Shown: piece after piece, positions 1-5,202 of the stretch
Layout: each line of letters begins with the position of its first letter
Position numbering within the stretch: the first letter of the stretch is position 1
Source of the DNA: an uncultured Selenomonadales bacterium
GTDB lineage: Bacteria > Bacillota > Negativicutes > Selenomonadales > Selenomonadaceae
Length of the DNA stretch: 10,114 nucleotides
Direction: 5' to 3'
Assembly (NCBI GenBank): GCA_937877565.1
Contig: CALFJB010000088.1
Location: 1 to 10,114 of the forward strand
The notes under the pieces: model-generated
What the model was told of the DNA's origin: nothing
Database searches by the model: none
The model's input: only the letters and a program-made list of their open reading frames with translations
Position numbers and translations under genes: made by a program

Positions 1-6
1 CACGGC

Positions 7-37
7 GGAGCAATGCTCCTATTCGTCGCATTGCAAG
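7..37. repeat. Copy 1 of a dispersed stem-loop repeat
   Basis: This stretch matches 2612-2644 at 29 of 33 aligned positions. An inverted repeat, GCAAT (10-14) with ATTGC (30-34), is extended by a G15-C29 pair and encloses the loop CTCCTATTCGTCG. An alternative fold pairs GGAGC (7-11) with GCTCC (15-19). The element may extend beyond the window edge. No protein-coding role is apparent. Confidence 0.6.
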
Positions 38-43
38 CGCGGC

Positions 44-71
44 GGGCGCACGTCCGTGTGCGCCCATTTTT
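44..71 (+). terminator. Rho-independent terminator (plus strand) at the left edge
   Basis: GGGCGCAC (44-51) and GTGCGCCC (58-65) form a perfect 8-bp stem around a 6-base loop. The sequence ATTTTTAT follows directly. The T-run lies on the plus-strand side, so this would end a plus-strand transcript entering from left of the window. It also forms the tail of the repeat copy at 7-37. Confidence 0.75.
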
Positions 72-110
72 ATCAACAATAATTTTTAAAATTACCTGTC
101 AGCAAATTGC

Positions 111-136
111 AAAAAAAATAGCGGAAAAATTTCCGC
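111..136 (-). terminator. Terminator of the PhlG-like hydrolase gene
   Basis: On the minus strand, GCGGAA and TTCCGC (131-136 and 121-126) form a 6-bp stem with the 4-base loop ATTT. TA and a run of eight T (118-111) follow. It lies about 30 bases past the stop codon of the gene at 166-966, so it is the natural end of that transcript. Confidence 0.85.
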
Positions 137-165
137 CTCCAAAATTTATTTTTTGATTTACAGAT

Positions 166-966
166 TTAAAAATTATCTTTGTTTTCGGCGTAAACTTCGG
201 GAAGAATCGCTGCCAAATTTGAAAATTCTTTGATATTGTGAGCAAATAAACCGCGTGCAACTTCAACAGGAATTTTGACGCCTTCAGGCACAACTTTAAC
301 AAATTGTCCATCTTTAATCCCGTAACCAATCCAAAATCTTGAACAGAATAAAACGCCGTCTTTGTAAGGAAACCATTTGTGAGTCATTGCCGCCGGACAA
401 TCGCCCGCGCCTATCGCACAAACTAACGATTGACAAAATTTACTGCCAATAATTTTTTCATCGTAACCAAAATCTTTTGGACGCTTAAACGCAAGTATCA
501 AAAGTCCGGGACCTGCGCCGACATCTTCTAAAACGTAATGATTTACGCCCCACGTTTTTTGATTCACGGGAACTTTTTCATCACAAACATAAGCCGCGTT
601 ATCTGCGCGAGCAAAATAATGGTCTTCAGCGTCCCAAATTTTGTAGCGTAAATCAGAGCCGACGCTGTGCCACGCAAACCACCAATCCAACATTTCGCCC
701 GTAACATTCGGCATATAAGTTTCATTGCAAACAAAGCCCGTACCGTCTTCCGCCACGCCGTAACCAATTTGACAAAAATTTTTATCTTCGCCGCTCAAAA
801 ACAAATTGCGCTGTTCAAACGGTACTGCAGAAATTTCTGACGGCGCGTCAATCAGTTTAATTTTTTCTTCAGAAATTGCCGCCATTTGACGTTCAAAAAA
901 TTTGTAGTAGGAAAGGGCTTTTTCTTCCTTGCTTACACCAACTTTTTTGCCTGTGAACAATTTCAT
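166..966 (-). CDS. PhlG/phloretin-hydrolase-like metal-dependent C-C hydrolase
   Basis: This 266-residue protein has no signal peptide or membrane segment and is probably cytoplasmic. It resembles the 2,4-diacetylphloroglucinol hydrolase (PhlG) family, which also contains phloretin hydrolase of Eubacterium ramulus. Those enzymes use a metal ion to cleave the C-C bond between an acyl group and a phenolic ring. Family-like blocks visible here are NETYMPN (81-87), WWFAWHSVG (95-103), LRYKIWDAEDHY (106-117), THKWFP (195-200) and SRFWIGYG (209-216). Candidate metal ligands are H116, E147, H196 and H243. The H116-to-E147 spacing of 31 equals that of the PhlG ligands H129 and E160 as I recall them. 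The protein is somewhat shorter than PhlG. The ATG at 966 is preceded by GGTGG at good spacing. The gene follows the 3D-domain gene, separated by a weak terminator, and has no clear promoter of its own. The substrate cannot be read from the sequence; family assignment is fairly secure. Confidence 0.75.
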   Translation of the reverse strand: MKLFTGKKVGVSKEEKALSYYKFFERQMAAISEEKIKLIDAPSEISAVPFEQRNLFLSGEDKNFCQIGYGVAEDGTGFVCNETYMPNVTGEMLDWWFAWHSVGSDLRYKIWDAEDHYFARADNAAYVCDEKVPVNQKTWGVNHYVLEDVGAGPGLLILAFKRPKDFGYDEKIIGSKFCQSLVCAIGAGDCPAAMTHKWFPYKDGVLFCSRFWIGYGIKDGQFVKVVPEGVKIPVEVARGLFAHNIKEFSNLAAILPEVYAENKDNF

Positions 967-1000
967 AATTTCACCACCAAAAAAAATTTTAATAGAAATT

Positions 1001-1031
1001 GAAAACCCGCCGAATTTTTCAACTCGGCAGG
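1001..1031 (-). terminator. Weak terminator after the 3D-domain gene
   Basis: On the minus strand, CCTGCCGA (1031-1024) pairs with TCGGCGGG (1013-1006) across a 10-base loop, followed by only four T. One pair is G-T on the minus strand but C-A on the plus strand, which favours minus-strand use. The short T-run suggests partial read-through into the gene at 166-966. Confidence 0.6.
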
Positions 1032-1053
1032 CTTATTATATTTCAGTTTTAAA

Positions 1054-1653
1054 TTATCTCAAAACATAAACAGTAACATCGCGGCGACCAAAATTCATAC
1101 ATTCAGAATAACTTTCCATGCAAAGATCGATTCTGTAACCGTAAATCGCACCGCCGGTATCAGCTGCAATAGCTTCACCGTAACCAGGAATGTAAAGGCG
1201 ACTTCCAAGCGGGATAATCGCAGGATCGACAGCCGCCACGCCGTAAGTTGCAGGAATACCTGTTGCGGTAATTCCACCGCCGCCGCCGTCTGAAGGCAAA
1301 TAAGCTGTAGCTTCCATCGTCATAACTGCGGCATAATCGCCATCATAGCCGTAAGATTTTTCAACTATATCTTCCTCAACCGAAATATTTTCAGTTGCCG
1401 ACTCAATATCTATATCATCGTTAATATCGCTAATTTCAATTTTATTATCATTTAATGAAGAGAATTGCGCCACACTGGCAGGTTCAGTGGGCAATTTGTC
1501 CACCTCCGCAATTTGGACAGCTTCCGCCTTTTCAATAGTTTTTACCTGATCGGTAAAACCGACGTTCAATGCCGCCATTCCTGCAAGTATTAAGCCTAAT
1601 CCCCATTTCTTGTTGTTTAAGCCTAATTTTTTAATTATGTTGCGCTTCATCAT
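1054..1653 (-). CDS. Secreted or membrane-anchored 3D-domain protein (cell-wall related)
   Basis: The C-terminal third is a 3D domain, named for its three conserved aspartates, which folds as a double-psi beta-barrel like the catalytic core of lytic transglycosylase MltA. It is typical of RpfB/YocH-type wall-remodelling proteins. Visible signs are EATAYLPSDGG, a five-glycine stretch, TATG, GVAAVDP, IPLGSRLYIPGYG, AADTGG, YRIDLC and a terminal RRDVTVYVLR. The N-terminus, MMKRNIIKKLG then a hydrophobic segment (about residues 18-34), is a signal peptide or anchor. An acidic low-complexity linker leads to the domain. An extended reading frame begins with GTG at 1692, but that start has no ribosome binding site and lies inside the leader hairpins. 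I prefer ATG 1653 or the adjacent ATG 1650, although their Shine-Dalgarno sequence (GCGGA) is also weak. Domain identity is secure; any enzymatic activity is inferred from the family. Confidence 0.85.
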   Translation of the reverse strand: MMKRNIIKKLGLNNKKWGLGLILAGMAALNVGFTDQVKTIEKAEAVQIAEVDKLPTEPASVAQFSSLNDNKIEISDINDDIDIESATENISVEEDIVEKSYGYDGDYAAVMTMEATAYLPSDGGGGGITATGIPATYGVAAVDPAIIPLGSRLYIPGYGEAIAADTGGAIYGYRIDLCMESYSECMNFGRRDVTVYVLR

Positions 1654-1670
1654 TCCGCTGCTTGACACGT

Positions 1671-1728
1671 AAAAAACCGTATCTATCAGCACGGCAAAAC
1701 AAATTTAAACCGCGCTGCTCGGAGCAGC
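1671..1728 (-). promoter_or_regulatory. Possible attenuator-like leader of the 3D-domain gene
   Basis: The minus-strand leader can form two exclusive sets of hairpins. In set one, GCTGC and GCAGC (within 1728-1714) form a hairpin, and CCGT (1694-1691) pairs with ACGG (1680-1677) ahead of T6 (1676-1671), a terminator-like unit. In set two, CAGCGCGG (1717-1710) pairs with CCGTGCTG (1694-1687) over 8 bp and breaks both. The terminator stem has only 4-5 bp, so function is uncertain. I do not recognise a known riboswitch class. Confidence 0.35.
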
Positions 1729-1770
1729 CTTCCCCCTCTCTAAAAATACACTAACTTTCTAACAATGCCT

Positions 1771-1799
1771 ATTATAGTACATATTGCTGAAATTGTCCT
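1771..1799 (-). promoter_or_regulatory. Promoter for the 3D-domain gene
   Basis: On the minus strand a perfect TATAAT (1776-1771) lies 17 bases from AGGACA (1799-1794), which matches TTGACA at four positions. Transcription would start near 1764 and give a leader of about 110 bases before the ATG. Confidence 0.6.
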
Positions 1800-1883
1800 G
1801 AAAAAGAAAAAACTTTTTAAAAATTTCTCGAAAATTCCGCGTCAATACGCCGAAAAATTTTTCTAATAAAATTTTAATCTAAC

Positions 1884-1912
1884 TTGAATTTCATAAACCT
1901 TTCAGTTAAAAT
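1884..1912 (+). promoter_or_regulatory. Candidate ridA promoter
   Basis: TTGAAT (1884-1889) and TAAAAT (1907-1912) are separated by exactly 17 bases on the plus strand. An alternative -10 box is TATTAT at 1925-1930, without a good -35 box. Both are near enough to serve ridA, which starts at 1989. Confidence 0.4.
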
Positions 1913-1925
1913 TTCAACAGGCGTT

Positions 1926-1953
1926 ATTATAGCACTAAAAAAACAAATTGCAA
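1926..1953 (-). promoter_or_regulatory. Possible second, upstream minus-strand promoter
   Basis: A second TATAAT (1931-1926) has a TG one base upstream (TGCTATAAT) and TTGCAA (1953-1948) 16 bases away. Its surroundings resemble the proximal promoter (GTGCTATAATA here, GTACTATAATA there). It could add a longer leader to the 3D gene. It also lies within the 5' region of ridA on the other strand. Confidence 0.35.
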
Positions 1954-1988
1954 CCAAAATTGAAAAAATTTAAAAAGGAGAATGTCAA

Positions 1989-2363
1989 ATGAAAGTTATC
2001 GAAACAAAAAAAGCTCCTGCGGCGGTTGGTCCATACAGTCAAGCTATTGAGATTAACGGTTTTATTTACGCGTCGGGGCAAGTTGCCATTGATCCTGAAG
2101 TTGGAAAAATTACGGCTACTGACATTGAAGGGCAAGCCGAACAAGTTTGTAAAAATGTTGGGGCGATTTTAAACGCCGCCGGTATTGATTTTTCTAACGT
2201 TGTAAAAACTACTTGCTTTTTGGCTGATATTGCTGATTTCAAAAAGTTCAATGCAGTTTACGAAAAATATTTTATCAGTAAACCTGCGCGAAGTTGCGTA
2301 GCGGTTAAAGATTTGCCGCTCGGCGCACTTTGTGAAATTGAAATTATCGCTGTTAAAAATTAG
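1989..2363 (+). CDS. ridA: RidA family enamine/imine deaminase
   Basis: The 124-residue cytoplasmic protein has full family length. RidA-type (YjgF/YER057c/UK114) trimers hydrolyse reactive enamines and imines, such as 2-aminoacrylate released by PLP-dependent dehydratases, to 2-oxoacids and ammonia, protecting PLP enzymes. Recognisable blocks are APAAVGPYSQAI (9-20), YASGQVAIDP (27-36) and the C-terminal RSCVAVKDLPLGALCEIEIIAV. R101, C103 and E116 correspond to the conserved Arg, Cys and Glu of the active pocket in the E. coli enzyme, and Y16 and S29 are also in place. The ATG follows a strong AAGGAG (1975-1980) at 8-base spacing. It is the only plus-strand gene seen and is divergent from the 3D-domain gene. 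No simple terminator follows the stop; the GC-rich element at 2408-2660 comes next. Confidence 0.95.
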   Translation: MKVIETKKAPAAVGPYSQAIEINGFIYASGQVAIDPEVGKITATDIEGQAEQVCKNVGAILNAAGIDFSNVVKTTCFLADIADFKKFNAVYEKYFISKPARSCVAVKDLPLGALCEIEIIAVKN

Positions 2364-2407
2364 TTTTGTCGTTTGTTTTTCTTATTTTTGAAATTTTTAC
2401 GTTAAAT

Positions 2408-2660
2408 CTACTTTCTTTGACCAAGCCTCATGCGCGGTTGCGCTAGCATGCGCGGCGTGGCGCGCTCTTTAGTAGCGTGCTCTTTAGCAAGAAAGTACCA
2501 AAGAAAACGCGTCGCCCGTCCGTCGCTAAGGTTCAAGTACGCTCCTAGTATGTGTGCCGCCAGAGGCGGCGCGTAGTTTACCGCACGCGCCAAATTTACC
2601 GTTAAACGACGGGAGCAAATACTCCTACTCGTCGCATTTGCAAGGACGGGCTATTTTTTA
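2408..2660 (+). repeat. GC-rich structured intergenic element of unknown function
   Basis: The gene-free stretch 2364-2790 contains a GC-rich block unlike the AT-rich flanks. It has direct repeats CATGCGCGG (2429-2437, 2447-2455) and GCTCTTTAG (2464-2472, 2479-2487). It has an inverted pair TTTCTTTG (2412-2419) and CAAAGAAA (2499-2506), and a hairpin GCCGCC-AGA-GGCGGC (2556-2570). GCCCGTCC (2514-2521) can pair with GGACGGGC (2644-2651), after which comes TATTTTTTAC. This could be a structured RNA or extended 3' region ending in a terminator, or a MITE-like dispersed element. The plus orientation is inferred from the final T-run. No convincing ORF lies in it. The remainder, about 2661-2753, is AT-rich and shows nothing I can interpret. 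Confidence 0.5.
2612..2644. repeat. Copy 2 of the dispersed stem-loop repeat
   Basis: This matches 7-37. The stem is GCAAAT (2615-2620) with ATTTGC (2636-2641), one base pair longer than in copy 1: an A gained on the left arm is balanced by a T gained on the right. The central segment CTCCTACTCGTCG differs by one base. The copy lies inside the larger GC-rich element. Confidence 0.6.
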
Positions 2661-2754
2661 CAATTTTAATCAAGTATTCATTATTGCTAAATATTTTTCC
2701 GGCGATACATAAATACTTCATTGGTAAAACTATTCAAGATTAAACTTTAAAAAT

Positions 2755-2782
2755 AAAAAAACGCCGCTCAATCGAACGACGC
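2755..2782 (-). terminator. Terminator of the CAP - cca - carbonic-anhydrase-like run
   Basis: On the minus strand, CGTCGTTC (2781-2774) pairs with GAGCGGCG (2769-2762) over 8 bp, with two G-T pairs and the 4-base loop GATT. Seven T (2761-2755) follow. It starts 9 bases past the stop codon of the gene at 2791-3339. Confidence 0.85.
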
Positions 2783-2790
2783 AAAAAATT

Positions 2791-3339
2791 TTAATCCACT
2801 TCTTCAAACATACCGCGCTTAGATAAATATTGAACATATTGGCGGGCGCACTCGTGATATTGCATCGCGGAGGCTCGCAGGGCTTCAATTTCATCTTCAC
2901 GAATGGCACGCATAATCTTTGCAGGATTCCCGAAAACTAAACAGTTATCGGGAATTTTTTTATATTGCGGCAAAAGTGTACCTGCGCCAATGATGCAATT
3001 TGCGCCAATTTCTGAATAGCCCAAAATGATTGAACCCATACCAATTAAAGAATTATCGCCAATTTTGCGGCAGTGGACAACTGCATTATGTCCAATGGTA
3101 ACGTAATTGCCAATTTCGGTCGGCACGTCGTACATAACGTGAACTGTTGCATTGTCCTGAATATTTGTAAATACGCCAATTTTAACCGGCTGAAAGTCGC
3201 CACGTACCGCCGCGCCAAACCAAATGCTTGAGCCTGTACCAATTTCAACTTCGCCAACTACCGAACAGTTTGGAGCCAAGAAAACATTTTCGGCAATTTT
3301 CGGTTTCTTGCCCTTATAAGCAAGTACCAAATCATTCAT
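2791..3339 (-). CDS. Gamma-carbonic-anhydrase-like hexapeptide-repeat protein (YrdA/PaaY family)
   Basis: The 182-residue protein is a left-handed beta-helix with repeated [I/V/L]-G-x4 hexapeptides from about residue 14 to 140, then a C-terminal helix (EDEIEALRASAMQYHECARQ) typical of gamma-class carbonic anhydrase homologues, which form trimers. The metal-binding histidines are in place: H67 (TVHV), H84 (IGHN) and H89 (VVHC). VRGDF (45-49), NIQDN (59-63) and the GNPAKIMR exit motif are also present. Relatives bind zinc or a similar metal; some have carbonic anhydrase activity, others (PaaY) are thioesterases, so the reaction is not settled. The ATG directly abuts the TAG of cca, and an ideal AGGAGG lies inside the last codons of cca (3353-3348), 8 bases from the start. 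Expression is therefore coupled to cca. A terminator follows. Confidence 0.9.
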   Translation of the reverse strand: MNDLVLAYKGKKPKIAENVFLAPNCSVVGEVEIGTGSSIWFGAAVRGDFQPVKIGVFTNIQDNATVHVMYDVPTEIGNYVTIGHNAVVHCRKIGDNSLIGMGSIILGYSEIGANCIIGAGTLLPQYKKIPDNCLVFGNPAKIMRAIREDEIEALRASAMQYHECARQYVQYLSKRGMFEEVD

Positions 3340-4584
3340 CTAAGAAACCTCCTCGCAAATTTTATCTTTAATGGCAATGTAACGCCTTGTACGCTCCTGC
3401 AGAATCCAGTTGCCAATTTCCGCGCCTTTTAATTCCGGCGGAGCATCATTGCCTTTAACTTTTAAAATTTCTTCAAGAATTATTTTAGCATTTGCAAGGT
3501 GTGGCGGCAAGCCGTGATTGTCCAAATTTATTATGTCGTTAAAATCTTCAACTGAAATTTTGGAATTGTGGAGTTTTACAAGAAATTCAACTATTTTACC
3601 GGGACGCGTCATCATTGGGGCTCGCATATGTTCAGCAATTACAAACGCCGCAATTTTTTTCCAGTCCGTCGGCAAAATAATTCGTTCGTCCATTTTCTGT
3701 AAAACTTCAAGCCCGCGTATATCGTGATGGTAATGATGTGGCAATTTTTCAATTTTCGTTGTACCTTTGCCGAAATCGTGAGCAAGCGCGGCGAATCTAA
3801 TTTCAGGCTTAGGATTTATTTTTGAAATTTCGTCAACAATCAGTAAAGTATGTTCGTAGGCGTCGCCTTCAGGATGAAATGTGGCAAGTTGAATTTTTCC
3901 GCGCAAATTATCAACTTCCGGAAATGTAACTGATAAAATTCCGGCGCGTTCCAAACTTCTGAAAAATATCGACGGCTTATCAGTCTTTAAAGCGTTTTTC
4001 AATTCAGAAAAAATTCTTTCGCCGGGCTCGTTGGAAAGTTCAAACGCACATAAATTCATTGCCGCCAAAGTTTCTTCAGTAATTTCAAAATTAAATTGCG
4101 CGGCTTGCCTTGCTGCTCTCAACGCTCTAACAGGGTCGTCTGTAAAATGTTCAGATACTGCACGAATTTTTTTATTGGCAACATCTGCGCGACCATTAAA
4201 AGGATCTATAACTTCATCGCGCAGAATATCAATCGCCATTGCGTTAATCGTCGTATCACGGCGGAATAAATCCTGCTCAATCGTTACATCTGAATTAAAA
4301 TCAACTTTAAAACCATGATAACCTGCGCCAACTTTTCTTTCAGTGCGTGCAAGTGCCACTTCGCAATTTTTGCCGTCAATGTTCACAGAATAAACGGGAA
4401 AGGACTTGCCGAATTTCAACGCCGCAGGAAAATTTTCAGCAAAAAGATTTTCAGTAACTCCGGTAATGCAATAGTCTTTATCGTGCGCCACTACGCCACG
4501 AAATTTATCACGTACCGCGCCGCCTACAAGGTAAGCCGTGCCGCCGAGTTCATTTATTTTTTTCGCAAATTCTAATTCTGTCAT
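3340..4584 (-). CDS. cca: Multifunctional CCA-adding tRNA nucleotidyltransferase with HD domain
   Basis: This 414-residue enzyme adds or repairs the 3'-terminal CCA of tRNAs in the cytoplasm. The class II nucleotidyltransferase head has LVGGAVRD (19-26), the two catalytic aspartates in HDKDY (D35, D37), EVALARTERK (75-84) and RRDTTINAMAID (108-119). The RNA-binding neck has DDPVRALRAARQAAQF. The second half holds an HD phosphohydrolase domain with H245 and H269-D270 (AALAHDFGKG), as in the E. coli-type multifunctional CCA protein. That protein has 2',3'-cyclic phosphodiesterase and phosphatase activity, which by analogy could trim damaged tRNA ends. The C-terminal GAEIGNWILQERTRRYIA also matches that type. 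The ATG lies 3 bases after the stop of the CAP-domain gene, with a modest AGGT upstream, and the stop abuts the next gene. Translational coupling on both sides is likely. Confidence 0.95.
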   Translation of the reverse strand: MTELEFAKKINELGGTAYLVGGAVRDKFRGVVAHDKDYCITGVTENLFAENFPAALKFGKSFPVYSVNIDGKNCEVALARTERKVGAGYHGFKVDFNSDVTIEQDLFRRDTTINAMAIDILRDEVIDPFNGRADVANKKIRAVSEHFTDDPVRALRAARQAAQFNFEITEETLAAMNLCAFELSNEPGERIFSELKNALKTDKPSIFFRSLERAGILSVTFPEVDNLRGKIQLATFHPEGDAYEHTLLIVDEISKINPKPEIRFAALAHDFGKGTTKIEKLPHHYHHDIRGLEVLQKMDERIILPTDWKKIAAFVIAEHMRAPMMTRPGKIVEFLVKLHNSKISVEDFNDIINLDNHGLPPHLANAKIILEEILKVKGNDAPPELKGAEIGNWILQERTRRYIAIKDKICEEVS

Positions 4585-4587
4585 AAT

Positions 4588-5058
4588 TTAACCTATAAAA
4601 AGTTGTACCCAGTAAACATTGCCGTTATCGTCGTGCCACGCCGCCAATCCAACTTCTTTTAATCTGCCGTCAGTCATATTTTGATAATGTCCCGGCGAAT
4701 TGTACCAAAGATCAATCGCACCTTCAGCATCAAGATTTGTACCGTAAGCAATATTTTCAGCGCAGGTTCTGTAACTTACGCCAAATTGTTTCAAAACGCT
4801 AAAACAATCTGAACCATCAGGGCGCGTATGTGAAAATAATTCTTCCAATTCTTGAGCGCGTAATTCTGCCGCTTTTTGTAAATTTGAATTGGAATGCCAC
4901 GCCACGCCTTTTAAGCCGACTTCGGCGCGGACTTTGTTTAAAAGTCTTACTGCTTGCGTTTCCTCTTCAAAAGTGCCGAGACTTCCCGCGCTGGCAGTTG
5001 AAGAAAATGCAACAAAAAAAATTGCGCAGAAAATAACTGCGTAAAAATTTTTTAACAT
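4588..5058 (-). CDS. Secreted CAP (SCP/PR1-like) domain protein
   Basis: The 156-residue protein begins with a clear signal peptide: a short charged N-region, a hydrophobic core and a likely cleavage after TASA (about residue 24). It is therefore predicted to be exported. The rest is one compact CAP domain: LLNKVRAEVGL, ELEELFSHTRPDGSD (H77), AENIAYG (E101), WYNSPGHYQNM (H124) and the final VYWVQLFIG. H77, E101 and H124 match the conserved cavity residues of the family. C85 and C99 could form a disulfide. Bacterial CAP proteins of this type (YkwD-like) are widespread, but their biochemical role is poorly defined. GGCGG lies 8 bases before the ATG. No strong promoter stands out in the 144 bases behind guaB. 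It heads the run with cca and the carbonic-anhydrase-like gene, an unusual functional mix. Confidence 0.9.
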   Translation of the reverse strand: MLKNFYAVIFCAIFFVAFSSTASAGSLGTFEEETQAVRLLNKVRAEVGLKGVAWHSNSNLQKAAELRAQELEELFSHTRPDGSDCFSVLKQFGVSYRTCAENIAYGTNLDAEGAIDLWYNSPGHYQNMTDGRLKEVGLAAWHDDNGNVYWVQLFIG

Positions 5059-5077
5059 AAAAATCGCCGCCTTAATT

Positions 5078-5187
5078 TTAATCGTTAAAAACTTTATTCA
5101 AAAAATTTACAATCAAGTTAAAAGTTTTCGGCTGAAAAAAATATTTAAAATTGTGTCCTGCGCCATTAATTCCGCAAAAAATTTTTT
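5078..5187 (-). pseudogene. Relic of an alpha/beta-hydrolase C-terminus
   Basis: Between guaB and the CAP gene, one minus-strand frame reads KIFCGINGAGHNFKYFF, then QPKTFNLIVNFLNKVFND and a TAA at 5080-5078. The INGAGHNF block followed by an amphipathic helix ending in a lysine-rich tail resembles the C-terminal end of alpha/beta hydrolases (for example serine-aminopeptidase-like esterases), where GxxH carries the catalytic histidine. The frame closes at a TAA about 12 codons before the histidine, there is no start codon, and the rest of the fold is missing because guaB lies there. I infer a gene lost by deletion. The similarity is judged by eye over about 35 residues, so chance resemblance is possible. 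Confidence 0.45.
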
Positions 5188-5202
5188 AAGCAACATAATT
5201 CC

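Noticed and set aside
1276..1292. Run of CCG/CCA triplets in the 3D gene
   Set aside because: It encodes the glycine-rich turn common in 3D domains and shows no sign of an expanded or phase-variable repeat.
1654..1692. GTG start for the 3D-domain protein, adding 13 residues
   Set aside because: No Shine-Dalgarno lies ahead of the GTG, the added residues precede an ordinary signal peptide, and the codons overlap the leader hairpins and T-run.
1835..1854. Small hairpin GCGT-CAAT-ACGC with flanking TTC/GAA
   Set aside because: The stem is short and interrupted by a C-C mismatch. It lies between promoters with no clear T-run geometry, so I do not call a terminator or operator.
2531..2545. GGTTCAAGTAC, resembling a tRNA T-loop
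   Set aside because: The flanking bases do not form a T-stem, and no acceptor, D or anticodon arm can be built around it.
2408..2593. Minus-strand 61-residue ORF across the GC-rich island
   Set aside because: It follows the repeats, has an Arg/Ala-rich composition typical of GC-rich non-coding sequence, and shows no ribosome binding site or recognisable motif.
2602..2721. Minus-strand ORF starting MKYLCIAGK and ending VGVFAPVV
   Set aside because: There is no ribosome binding site, and its second half is simply the reverse strand of the stem-loop repeat. It also lies behind the terminator of the preceding operon.
4031..4318. Plus-strand 95-residue ORF opposite cca
   Set aside because: It is antisense to a well-conserved enzyme, lacks a ribosome binding site and has no recognisable protein features. 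The same holds for the other ORFs opposite guaB, nspC and the dehydrogenase.
5113..5196. 27-residue small ORF directly behind guaB with GAGGA upstream
   Set aside because: It is kept only as an alternative. The sequence is explained at least as well by a hydrolase relic in another frame, and a short AT-rich ORF of this size can arise by chance.
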